Assembly (NCBI GenBank): GCA_963764345.1
Contig: CAVXSF010000026.1
Coordinates: 5,485 to 69,484 of the forward strand
Reading direction: 5' to 3'
Length of the DNA: 64,000 bases
From: DASQZK01 sp963764345
Lineage (GTDB): Bacteria > Bacteroidota > Bacteroidia > Bacteroidales > GCA-2748055
Shown: one piece after another, positions 29,555-37,315 of the stretch
How the letters are laid out: each line of letters starts with the position of its first letter
How positions within the stretch are numbered: position 1 is the first letter of the stretch
Notes under the pieces: generated by a model
The model's input: only the letters and a program-made list of their open reading frames with translations
Told to the model about the DNA's origin: nothing
Databases searched by the model: none
Position numbers and translations under genes: made by a program

Positions 29555-31213
29555 TCACGACTCTTTCCTGAAAATACTCTCCGCTTTGAGAAGCGTATTG
29601 TCTATTTGTCTGATGATCGGGTAAAAGCCCTGGTTATCGATGATGTTCCTTGCAATGTAAGCCTTGAGCTGGACGGCGATCACTTCCTTCGATGTTTTAA
29701 TTTCCGGCCAGTTCGGTTTAATGCCTTTGCTTTCGGCGAACTTCACGAATTCATTGAAATAGTTTGTTTTATCAAGGTACCTATTGATTTCACCGGCTGT
29801 AGTCAGTTTTTCAAGTCTGCTTCGGTGAGCATCGGTATAGTTAAAGGCAAAGCGATAGATCAGGCCGAGGTTACGGACTTTATTGAAGTACGGACTGATG
29901 CCGGTTGTGTCGAGAGGGACGAAGATATCGGGCATGATACCCCCGCCGCCATAAACGATTTTACCACCAGGCGTAACAAATTTCAGTGAATCGGAAAATT
30001 TTATACTGTCGGCACTCTCCAGTTCCCCTTTCAGGAAGCGTTCATGAATGTCATCATAGTATTCCTTGCGGTCAGAAGTATACGGTTTCTGAATACATCT
30101 TCCTGTAGGCGTGTAATATCTGGCGATGGTGAGTCTTAGTGCAGATCCGTCGCGGAATTCAACCTGTTCCTGCACAAGGCCTTTTCCAAACGAACGGCGA
30201 CCCACGATCTCGCCGCGATCGTTGTCCTGGATAGCACCGGCCAGGATTTCACTGGCAGAGGCCGAATATTCGTCCATGAGAATGATGAGCTTATCATCCT
30301 TGCTCACACCTTTTGCTGTGGAAAAGATATCCTGTCGGGGCCTGTCCTTACCCTGGGTGTATACAATGAGTTTATCGGCTGGCAGAAACTGATCGGCAAT
30401 GTTGGTTGCTGCATCCATTACGCCGCCACCGTTACCGCGCAGGTCAAGGATCAGCTTTTTCATGCCCTTCTTGTGAAGAGAATCTATCGCGTCCAGAAAC
30501 TCCTGAACTGTATTTTGTGAAAAGGTGCTGATCTTCAGGTAACCAATGTCTTTATCCATCATGTAAGCCACATCAACGGAATGCAAAGGGATATCGTCAC
30601 GGGTGATTTCAAAATCGAGGAGATTCTTTTCTTTTTTGCGCAGTATGGAAACCCTGACCGTCGAACCTTTTGGTCCGCGCAGCTTGCTGACCACAGAATC
30701 TGTTGGCATTTTCACACCTGCAACGAGGGTATCATCCACTTTAATGATCCTGTCACCGGCAAGGATTCCGACTATCTCAGAAGGTCCGTTGGGAATGGTA
30801 TTGATCACTGCAACCGTATCATCATTCATATTAAACTGAATGCCGATACCGCTGAAATTACCAACAAGGGGTTCGTTAAATTTTTCAAGTTCTTTGGCAG
30901 GAATATACATGGAATGCGGGTCGAGCTGATCAACGATGGCCGGGATAGCAGTCTCTGTCATCTTATCAATATCGACGGTATCCACGTATTCTTTCTGTAT
31001 GTAAGAGAGTATGGCGTTGATCTTGTTTGTTCTGGGCAGAAGGGAAAAGGTCATGTCATTTCCATCCCTGCCGTTACTCTTATTCTTATTCATGAAGGAA
31101 TGAACGGGGTCTCCAGATCGGAGCATATGGCTCCCGTACCAGTTTCCGGCAAAGATTCCGGCGATAAGAACGATAGAAAACAGGAGGGGCAAAATATATT
31201 TCCGGTTTCTCAT
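29555..31213 (-). CDS. S41 family C-terminal processing peptidase
   Basis: 552 residues with an N-terminal signal-anchor (ILPLLFSIVLIAGIFAGNWYG). A PDZ domain lies at about residues 90-170 ('FNEPLVGNFSGIGIQFNM', 'IVGILAGDRIIKV'), followed by the tail-specific protease domain. The catalytic Ser lies in SASASE (317-322) and the general-base Lys344 in RSFGKG. A C-terminal helical tail of about 150 residues follows. This is the CtpA/Prc type acting in the periplasm on proteins with exposed C-termini. It lies 13 bp from the dCMP deaminase gene on the same strand, an arrangement often seen in Bacteroidota. Confidence 0.95.
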   Translation of the reverse strand: MRNRKYILPLLFSIVLIAGIFAGNWYGSHMLRSGDPVHSFMNKNKSNGRDGNDMTFSLLPRTNKINAILSYIQKEYVDTVDIDKMTETAIPAIVDQLDPHSMYIPAKELEKFNEPLVGNFSGIGIQFNMNDDTVAVINTIPNGPSEIVGILAGDRIIKVDDTLVAGVKMPTDSVVSKLRGPKGSTVRVSILRKKEKNLLDFEITRDDIPLHSVDVAYMMDKDIGYLKISTFSQNTVQEFLDAIDSLHKKGMKKLILDLRGNGGGVMDAATNIADQFLPADKLIVYTQGKDRPRQDIFSTAKGVSKDDKLIILMDEYSASASEILAGAIQDNDRGEIVGRRSFGKGLVQEQVEFRDGSALRLTIARYYTPTGRCIQKPYTSDRKEYYDDIHERFLKGELESADSIKFSDSLKFVTPGGKIVYGGGGIMPDIFVPLDTTGISPYFNKVRNLGLIYRFAFNYTDAHRSRLEKLTTAGEINRYLDKTNYFNEFVKFAESKGIKPNWPEIKTSKEVIAVQLKAYIARNIIDNQGFYPIIRQIDNTLLKAESIFRKES

Positions 31214-31225
31214 TTTATGTTTTCC

Positions 31226-31675
31226 TTAGTCTGTTTGTAAATGAAAAAGTTCAATTTCTGCACGTTCGAGGAGCCTGAGCCCTTCCTCATTGGTGTAGAG
31301 TTCTGAAAAAACAACTCGTTTAATACCCGATTGAATGATGAGTTTAGAACATTCCATACAGGGTGAAGTCGTAATATATAACGTCGCGCCATCACTTGAA
31401 TTGTTTGATTTTGCAACTTTTGTGATAGCATTGGCTTCCGCATGAAGAACGTAAGGTTTCGTCCGGAAGTTCTCGTCTTCACAAACATTTTCAAAACCGG
31501 CAGGTGTACCGTTATAGCCATCGGAAATGATCATCCGGTCTTTGACAATGAGCGCACCCACCTTCCGGCGTTTACAATAAGAGTTCTGTGCCCAGATTCT
31601 GGCCATTTGCAGATACCTTACATCGAATTCCTTTTGTTTTTCTTCAGACTGATTCATTGGAATATGGGAAAACAC
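31226..31675 (-). CDS. dCMP deaminase family protein
   Basis: 149 residues of the zinc-dependent cytidine/deoxycytidylate deaminase fold. The catalytic HxE is in 'YVLHAEANAI', and the two zinc Cys are in 'TTSPCMECSKL' (PCxxC), with the N-terminal 'ARIWAQNSYCKRRKVGALIV' typical of the dCMP/ComEB family. It deaminates dCMP to dUMP, a precursor for dTMP synthesis, in the cytoplasm. A -7 element (TATCTTTG) on the minus strand at 31693-31700 lies 18 bp ahead of the start. The downstream S41 peptidase gene is 13 bp away and is probably in the same transcript. Confidence 0.92.
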   Translation of the reverse strand: MFSHIPMNQSEEKQKEFDVRYLQMARIWAQNSYCKRRKVGALIVKDRMIISDGYNGTPAGFENVCEDENFRTKPYVLHAEANAITKVAKSNNSSDGATLYITTSPCMECSKLIIQSGIKRVVFSELYTNEEGLRLLERAEIELFHLQTD

Positions 31676-32070
31676 TCCTGGTTAAGAGTTAACAAAGATA
31701 AAATATATTCTTGTTTTATCCATGAATTAGGCTTTTTCAGCCAACTTGGCATCATGAATTTCATCGGGATTTTTCCCGACCTTAATATGCTGGATCGGGG
31801 ATATTAGTTTTATTTCCCGTAACCCCGAAAATTCTGATATGCCAATAAAGCAGCGAAACATCTCAGACATTTTACCCATGTTTATCAGGGCCAGATTATT
31901 ATTCTGAAGAGTACGGTCAGCAATTCCGGCACCCGAACTCCGGTTTGATTTATATAAACAGGTAAGGATCAAGTGCATAAATTTCAGAAAAAATTAATTC
32001 TTCTCCATGATTACAGTCTGCAATAGTTTACATTAAATACCGGTTCTGATGCGGCATTCTCCAGCCGGCA
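31676..32070. other. Gap with one weak ORF and a -7 promoter element
   Basis: The stretch holds TATCTTTG on the minus strand at 31693-31700 (for the dCMP deaminase). It also holds an 83-codon minus-strand ORF at 31727-31978 with no family I recognise. The ORF has no signal peptide and a plausible but short charged tail (KNPDEIHDAKLAEKA). I cannot decide whether it is a gene, so I do not annotate a product. Confidence 0.35.
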
Positions 32071-34773
32071 TCAATTTCCGAGATAGTTGAATAGTAACTG
32101 TTCTGCCACAGGATCATAATATCTGCCTGGTTTTTGAATATGCTTCTTTATGAGTAACCCGCTTAACAGTATTTCGCCCTTACCTGAATGTTGTTTCGCC
32201 GCATATATGATCTCAGGACTTTCAGCCCAGATTAATTTCTCCGCCTCGTCAATAAACGGTCCTTTTAATTCCCGTTCTGCCACATTGAAGGGTATCCCGT
32301 TCCATCGCAAAAAGTATTCGGGACCTGTATTTCTGAACAGGGGATCGTCTTTGGCTTCATCGAAGATAAAGGCCCTGGATTTTCCGTAAGGCTCATGAAT
32401 GCTGAAATCGGCCAGTTCATCCCAGTCCCATTTCTCCTGTTCCATGATAACAAGCCTGGCGCCATTCTGCACCGCCGCCAGGATATCACCGGCTTTTGAA
32501 CGGACATCCCTGCTGATCAGGCCGGCATCCCAGACGAGGATGGTACCGGCTTTACGAATACCGGTAACCGCTGTGGTAAATGAATAATGATGCTCATTCA
32601 ACCAGGTTTCCGCATCCTCATCCCCGCCCAGTAGCAGAATTTTTTTACTCTGTTCCGGTTTGCCGGGCAAAATAGTGCGTACCACACGCTGCGAGGTAAC
32701 CGGCCTGTCACCGTCGCGGGTTAATACGACAGAAAGGAAATAGGTTCCGGATTTTGAAGGCAGTGCAATTTTCATATTGGTCACCTTATGTGAAAGGGCT
32801 TTCAGGGTAACCCTGAAAACGGTGTCCGGATGACTTTCTCCCAGCACATCCTGATCGGGTATAAATTCCGGATCTTTCTCAGTGACGTAAACTGAAATTC
32901 CTGCATTGACATCCCTTGCCAGGTCGTTGATCATATGCAGGGGAAAGGTAATGACTTCCCCGGACGTGAAATTACGGTTCCACAATCCGGCACTTGCAAG
33001 AACCGGAGACATACTACTGTGAAGGGCTGCGGCCATTGGTGTGGGATAATCGGTCCTCCAATGCTGCCCTCTAAGTCCCGTCCAGCCTGCGTACATGTAT
33101 GGCAATATCAGGTCCAGATCATGCTGCCTCATGAATTCAGTATGTTCCATGGCAATTTCCGCCTGATTTAGCCGGTCATATGGATTATCAGGGCTGCCGA
33201 GATATTTTTGGGTAATGGCTTTCCATGGACTGAAGAGGTTCATGTATTCGGTATTCGAGAATGTCTGATCTGGTCCTGCAAGCTTTTCCATTTTCATAAT
33301 ATTCTCCATCAGAGTCCCTTCCGGAAGGTCATTGAAATTGTTGCACAGGTGAATATCGTAGGATTCTTTCGTCTCGGCTCCGGAACGAAGAACCGGCCTT
33401 TCCGGATCCAGTGTTTTGAAATAATCCCTTAGGGTTGTCTGTTCCCATTCATTGTCGATGTTCGATTCATTGGTCATGACCCACAGTATCAACGAAGGAT
33501 GGTTCCATAGTTTTGTGATCCAGCCGGTGACATCCGTGAGCGCATTCCTGTGAAAGGTTTTCCAGTTTTCAGCGGTAAACGAGGGGTTGGCATAATTGTA
33601 CAGGATTGGCATTTCAGCAAGAATCATGGTGCCATAGATGTCGGCGGTGTCCAGCCAGTTTGTTACCGGAGGAATGGAATGTGTACGGAAACAGTTCAGG
33701 TTCATATTTCGGGCTTCATCGACGATGTATTTTTTGGTATTCCTGTTAAAAACATTATCCCTGCCCCAGTACCATTCGTTAACCAGGTTTGAACCGTGCA
33801 GACGAATACGTGTATGATTCAGATAATAATCTCCGTTTTTCACCTCAAAGCATTTCATCCCGTAGTTGAAGGAGACTGAATCACACAGGCGGCCATTTTG
33901 CCGGAGCGTGAGTGAGACAGAATTCATGGAGGGATGATCTGGGCTCCACAGTTCGAGTTTGGTGAGGCTGAGCTTTACGTCCTGGTGATTTTTCGAACCA
34001 TCCAGGTCATACACCCCTTTGCCTATTACAGAACGGGCACTGTCGAATACTTCCACATTCAGGGTGAGATCGCGGGGTAATGAGTCGAGGGCATCGAGCC
34101 ACAGGCGGAAAGTGACGGAAGTGTGGTCAATATCCGGCATGGCATAAATCCATTTCATGTAAGCCTTATCATAAAATTCAAGCCAGATATCGTCATAGAT
34201 GGCGGGTACCTTACTACCCCAGCCCTGTGTGCTTGCTCCGACGGGAACCAGAGGGAAGGATGCCACTTCAGGATCAGAGGATTTGGGTTTGCCCGCTTTC
34301 GGGATGCCGCCCCAACCGTTGGCTTTGATCAGAATTTCATTCCTTCCCGGATGAACCAGTGACGATGGTATAAGAACCGTATTCGGACCTATCGGGGCAT
34401 AACGGATCAGCAATATTCCGTTGATCCAAACTGAAGCGCCGAACCGGATGCCGTTCCATTTCAAGACGGCTTCCCTGTTCCTGAATTTTCCGTCGACCAT
34501 AAATTCCCGTCTGAACCATGCACATTTTAACTGACTTATGTCTTTGAATTCTTCCGTGGAGAAAACGTTTCCCGGAATTTCTCCTTCGCGCCAGTCCACA
34601 GATTTGGTCCCTGCCGGCTTCAGGACCTCTTCTTCCTGAGGATTCCCGGGAAGGAAGGTCCATTGACCGTCAAGAGAAAGGATGTCTCGCTGAAAATCAA
34701 GGCTGATGGGGTCATCTGCTGCAATCATGCCGGTGAAGATGAACGACAGCAATAGGAACATCAGAATTTTCAT
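32071..34773 (-). CDS. Secreted glycoside hydrolase family 2 protein
   Basis: 900 residues with a signal peptide (MKILMFLLLSFIFTGMIA). The layout is an N-terminal jelly-roll sugar-binding domain (about 20-200), an Ig-like domain (about 205-310), a TIM-barrel catalytic domain (about 315-600) and a further C-terminal region of about 300 residues. The acid/base Glu is the Asn-Glu pair in 'WVMTNESN' (about residue 436), and the nucleophile is probably the Glu of 'FSNTEYMN' (about 509). GH2 includes beta-galactosidases, beta-mannosidases, beta-glucuronidases and exo-glucosaminidases; I cannot tell which from sequence alone. No SusC/SusD pair is adjacent, so it stands outside a typical polysaccharide-utilisation locus. 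Confidence 0.85.
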   Translation of the reverse strand: MKILMFLLLSFIFTGMIAADDPISLDFQRDILSLDGQWTFLPGNPQEEEVLKPAGTKSVDWREGEIPGNVFSTEEFKDISQLKCAWFRREFMVDGKFRNREAVLKWNGIRFGASVWINGILLIRYAPIGPNTVLIPSSLVHPGRNEILIKANGWGGIPKAGKPKSSDPEVASFPLVPVGASTQGWGSKVPAIYDDIWLEFYDKAYMKWIYAMPDIDHTSVTFRLWLDALDSLPRDLTLNVEVFDSARSVIGKGVYDLDGSKNHQDVKLSLTKLELWSPDHPSMNSVSLTLRQNGRLCDSVSFNYGMKCFEVKNGDYYLNHTRIRLHGSNLVNEWYWGRDNVFNRNTKKYIVDEARNMNLNCFRTHSIPPVTNWLDTADIYGTMILAEMPILYNYANPSFTAENWKTFHRNALTDVTGWITKLWNHPSLILWVMTNESNIDNEWEQTTLRDYFKTLDPERPVLRSGAETKESYDIHLCNNFNDLPEGTLMENIMKMEKLAGPDQTFSNTEYMNLFSPWKAITQKYLGSPDNPYDRLNQAEIAMEHTEFMRQHDLDLILPYMYAGWTGLRGQHWRTDYPTPMAAALHSSMSPVLASAGLWNRNFTSGEVITFPLHMINDLARDVNAGISVYVTEKDPEFIPDQDVLGESHPDTVFRVTLKALSHKVTNMKIALPSKSGTYFLSVVLTRDGDRPVTSQRVVRTILPGKPEQSKKILLLGGDEDAETWLNEHHYSFTTAVTGIRKAGTILVWDAGLISRDVRSKAGDILAAVQNGARLVIMEQEKWDWDELADFSIHEPYGKSRAFIFDEAKDDPLFRNTGPEYFLRWNGIPFNVAERELKGPFIDEAEKLIWAESPEIIYAAKQHSGKGEILLSGLLIKKHIQKPGRYYDPVAEQLLFNYLGN

Positions 34774-34910
34774 GGCTCCAATTTTTCCTTAAAAATACAG
34801 TGAGTTTTGAAATTTACACCCCAACAGGAAAATAAATTAACGTTTAATTACTCTGTCTCAGAAGGAAGGGGTTATTTATGCATTTGAATAACGGCTGAAT
34901 GAAAATAATA

Positions 34911-34945
34911 AAGCCTGTGGTGAAATTTTTGCCACAGGCTTTTTG
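34911..34945. terminator. Strong rho-independent terminator
   Basis: A perfect 10-bp stem pairs AAGCCTGTGG (34911-34920) with CCACAGGCTT (34932-34941) around an 11-nt loop, followed by a T run on the plus strand. On the minus strand the hairpin is followed by a T-rich TTTATTATTTT. It may work in both directions. It directly abuts the 13-bp tRNA-end repeat. Confidence 0.8.
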
Positions 34946-34958
34946 GTACCCGGAGCCG
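34946..34958 (-). repeat. 13-bp copy of the tRNA-Leu 3' end (att-like)
   Basis: The bases gtacccggagccg are identical to 36586-36598, which covers the 3' end of tRNA-Leu(CAA) plus one flanking base, in the same orientation. Integrative elements that use tRNA 3' ends leave just such a direct repeat at their far edge. The 1.6 kb between the copies holds only the DUF4143 ATPase gene and no integrase. The match is short, so chance or an older tRNA remnant cannot be excluded. Confidence 0.4.
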
Positions 34959-35053
34959 TACTTTTTTCCGAACCTTTTCTGAAGGATTTGGAATTGATTT
35001 GGCGGGTAAAAGTAAGTTGAAATTAATTTGTGTCTGATTAAATCCAGCCTGGG

Positions 35054-35122
35054 ATAAAATGTCGCCAAAACACAGAATAGAATAGCGCCAAAATACGGAA
35101 TAAAATAGCGCCAAAATACGGA
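35054..35122 (+). repeat. Three tandem 23-bp repeats
   Basis: Three head-to-tail copies (35054, 35077, 35100) share the core cgccaaaatacgga, with the first copy differing at a few bases. They end 56 bp before the DUF4143 ATPase start and about 29 bp before its -7 element, a position that would suit an operator. No gene in the window codes for a recognisable binding partner. Confidence 0.75.
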
Positions 35123-35177
35123 ATACATTTTCAAATTGATTAAATATCAGTATCTTTGAGAATATTAATTAATATCG

Positions 35178-36443
35178 ATGAATTATTCAAATTACATTAT
35201 TCGTATTAGTGATAAGCTTTTAAAAAGCATGCTTGAATCGACTGGAGCGGTTCTTGTGGAAGGGGCAAAATGGTGCGGCAAAACACAATCTTCATTACAA
35301 ATTGCAAATAGTGTGGTGTACATGCAGGATCCTGATGAAGGTCCGGGTTATCTGGCAATTGCAGATACCAAACCATCACTTCTGCTGGAAGGGGAAACGC
35401 CGCTTCTTCTTGATGAATGGCAAATGGCTCCTGTAATCTGGGATGCTGTAAGATTTGCTGTCGACAAAAGAGGACTAATGGGTCAGTTTATTCTTACAGG
35501 GTCTGCAACACCAAGTGACAATGAAACGTCTCATTCTGGCACTGGGAGAATTGCCCGTATGCTTATGCGACCTATGAGCCTGTTTGAATCTAATGAATCT
35601 AATGGAAGCATATCACTCAAAGATCTTTTTGATGGAAAAACAGATATCGCTGCAAAAAGCACTTTGGCGATTGAGCAATTAGCACATGCGATATGCAGAG
35701 GAGGATGGCCGGCTGCTGTAATATCCGGGAAACAGTCTCCTCGAATAGCTATGAATTATATTGATGCTGTTATTAATCTAGACGTTCAACGTGTAGATGG
35801 AGTCGAGAAAGACCCTGAAAGGGTGCGGGTATTGCTACAGTCATTGGCTCGCAATATTTCTACAATGGCAACAGCCAGAACGATTATGGACGATATGCAG
35901 GTTAACGAGTCGTCTATTACTGATAAGACACTGGGTTCCTATCTTAATGCACTTCGTCGTATATTTGTTGTTGAAGATGTTCCTGCCTGGCAACCCTCAC
36001 TTCGTTCAAAAACTGCTATACGCACGGCAAACAAACGTCAATTTGTTGATCCGTCCATTGCAACCGCTGTAATGCGTACTAATGCAAAAGGGATCTTGCA
36101 TGATTTCGAGACATTTGGTTTCTTATTTGAATCATTGTGTACGCGTGATTTGAGAATATATGCTCAGGCCGTTGATGGAGGAGTCTTTCATTATCGGGAT
36201 AAATCAGATCTTGAATCGGATCTTATCATTAAGCTTCATGATGGTCGATGGGCAGCTGTTGAAGTTAAACTGGGAATGAAGCAAATTGAAGAAGCTGCTG
36301 CCAACTTAATTAAACTTCAGCAAAAAATTGATACAGTAAAGATGAACCAACCATCTTTTCTTATGGTGCTTACAGGAGGTCAGGTTGCATACAGGCGCGC
36401 GGATGGTGTGCTGGTAGTTCCAATTGGCTGCTTGAGAGACTAG
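35178..36443 (+). CDS. AAA ATPase with DUF4143 domain
   Basis: 421 residues. The N-terminal AAA_14-type ATPase has a Walker A at residues 29-36 (GAKWCGKT) and a Walker B at about 76-80 (LLLDE). A sensor-like 'FILTGSATP' and a 'GTGRIARMLMRPMSLFE' segment follow. The C-terminal DUF4143 domain, nuclease-like, ends with 'SDLESDLIIKLHDGRWAAVEVKLG'; the Glu/Asp and Glu-x-Lys are reminiscent of PD-(D/E)xK folds. The family is widespread, patchily distributed and of unproven function; links to mobile elements and toxin-like roles have been proposed. The gene stands alone, preceded by 23-bp tandem repeats and bounded by a tRNA-Leu end repeat, as in a small accessory insertion. Codon use is more AT-rich than its neighbours. 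Confidence 0.9.
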   Translation: MNYSNYIIRISDKLLKSMLESTGAVLVEGAKWCGKTQSSLQIANSVVYMQDPDEGPGYLAIADTKPSLLLEGETPLLLDEWQMAPVIWDAVRFAVDKRGLMGQFILTGSATPSDNETSHSGTGRIARMLMRPMSLFESNESNGSISLKDLFDGKTDIAAKSTLAIEQLAHAICRGGWPAAVISGKQSPRIAMNYIDAVINLDVQRVDGVEKDPERVRVLLQSLARNISTMATARTIMDDMQVNESSITDKTLGSYLNALRRIFVVEDVPAWQPSLRSKTAIRTANKRQFVDPSIATAVMRTNAKGILHDFETFGFLFESLCTRDLRIYAQAVDGGVFHYRDKSDLESDLIIKLHDGRWAAVEVKLGMKQIEEAAANLIKLQQKIDTVKMNQPSFLMVLTGGQVAYRRADGVLVVPIGCLRD

Positions 36444-36539
36444 AGAACCTTGAGAAAATCCCATATGCGAATAATATCAAACCAACACATGCATTATAGT
36501 CCTCGAATGGATCTTCAAGAATACTAATGACTTACAAAA

Positions 36540-36582
36540 CGAAAAAACGGAAGATCAAGATCAAAAATCTCTTTCTTCCGTT
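36540..36582 (-). terminator. Terminator of tRNA-Leu
   Basis: On the minus strand, directly after the tRNA 3' end, an 8-bp stem pairs AACGGAAG (36575-36582 complement) with CTTCCGTT (36546-36553 complement). The following T run is seen as an A run on the plus strand at 36542-36547. The loop is about 21 nt. Confidence 0.7.
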
Positions 36583-36586
36583 TCTG

Positions 36587-36670
36587 TACCCGGAGCCGGG
36601 ATCGAACCGGCACGGTATTGCTACCACTGGTGTTTGAGACCAGCGCGTCTACCAGTTCCGCCATCCGGGC
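36587..36670 (-). tRNA. tRNA-Leu (anticodon CAA)
   Basis: An 84-nt cloverleaf on the minus strand. The acceptor stem pairs GCCCGGA at the 5' end with TCCGGGT at the 3' end, with an A discriminator and no encoded CCA. The D arm GCGGAACTGGTAGACGCG, anticodon stem CTGGT/ACCAG, seven-base loop CTCAAAC (anticodon CAA) and long variable arm typical of class II tRNAs are followed by the T arm with GGTTCGATCCC. It reads UUG codons. Its 5' end forms the edge of a set of 101-bp tandem repeats. Confidence 0.95.
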
Positions 36671-36872
36671 AGGAATCAACAAAACGGTATAAATAACATA
36701 AAAGTACATCCAGCCCCCAGCGTGTACTGACGGGATGGCGGGAGCTCCTTCGTCGGTTCCGCCATCCGGGCATGAATCAACAAAACGGTATAAATAACAT
36801 AAAAGTACATCCAGCCCCCAGTGTGTACTGACGGGATGGCGGGAGCTCCTTCGTCGGTTCCGCCATCCGGGC
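36655..36872. repeat. 101-bp tandem repeats carrying the tRNA-Leu 5' end
   Basis: The 16-bp tRNA 5' segment gttccgccatccgggc occurs at 36655, 36756 and 36857, exactly 101 bp apart, and the DNA between copies is nearly identical. Two full units and a third partial one are present. Each unit has a 9-bp perfect inverted repeat: ggatggcgg (36733-36741 in unit one) pairs with ccgccatcc (36759-36767), the latter being part of the tRNA 5' fragment. The array thus multiplies the tRNA start and its upstream region, possibly with its promoter. Confidence 0.9.
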
Positions 36873-37315
36873 AGGAATGCCTGCGAAGATAATATAAAAC
36901 TAAAATATCCGCAAGTCCCGTCGTGCATGAGTCATAATTTTAAATCCTCTTTTTCCTGTCAATGATTTTGGCTCATCTCTGTGGGAAGGGTTACCGTGAT
37001 CCTTTATGCCCGACAGCTGGTCTGACATTTTCGCTTGCTCGATCTTCGTTCCCCACCCGCTGTACTCTCACCCTAACCCGTGCTAAAATCACTTGCATTC
37101 ATTTGAATTTTTACAGTAGGTTTTTTTCCCGTTTTTTCTCCCATGCCCCTCCACGAAAGTCCCGGCGGGGGTAAAAGGTGCACTCACGGTCTCCTCGTTC
37201 TCAGGCACTTCTCCCTCCGCCCTATGATATGAAACATCCTATGTTATACATCATGAACTAAGAACTCTTGTTTTATAACTTTGTTAACTGATACAGGAAA
37301 CATAATTTTCATACT
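36873..37315. other. Intergenic region before the aldehyde dehydrogenase
   Basis: No convincing gene in these 443 bases; the ORFs present are short and of odd composition. A TAACTTTG -7 promoter element at 37276-37283 lies 33 bp ahead of the aldehyde dehydrogenase start, without a clear -33 element. Confidence 0.5.

Larger units (their letters stand above)
34774..35177. other. Gap between GH2 and the DUF4143 gene: terminator, tRNA-end repeat, tandem repeats
   Basis: No gene is supported in these 404 bases. In order they hold an intrinsic terminator (34911-34945), a 13-bp copy of a tRNA-Leu 3' end (34946-34958), three tandem 23-bp repeats (35054-35122) and a TATCTTTG -7 promoter element (35151-35158) about 20 bp ahead of the next start codon. 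Each is listed separately where it has a role. Confidence 0.6.

Noticed and set aside
36524..36928. 134-codon minus-strand ORF
   Set aside because: It spans tRNA-Leu and the 101-bp repeats; the part over the tRNA is the well-known spurious translation of a tRNA-Leu gene.
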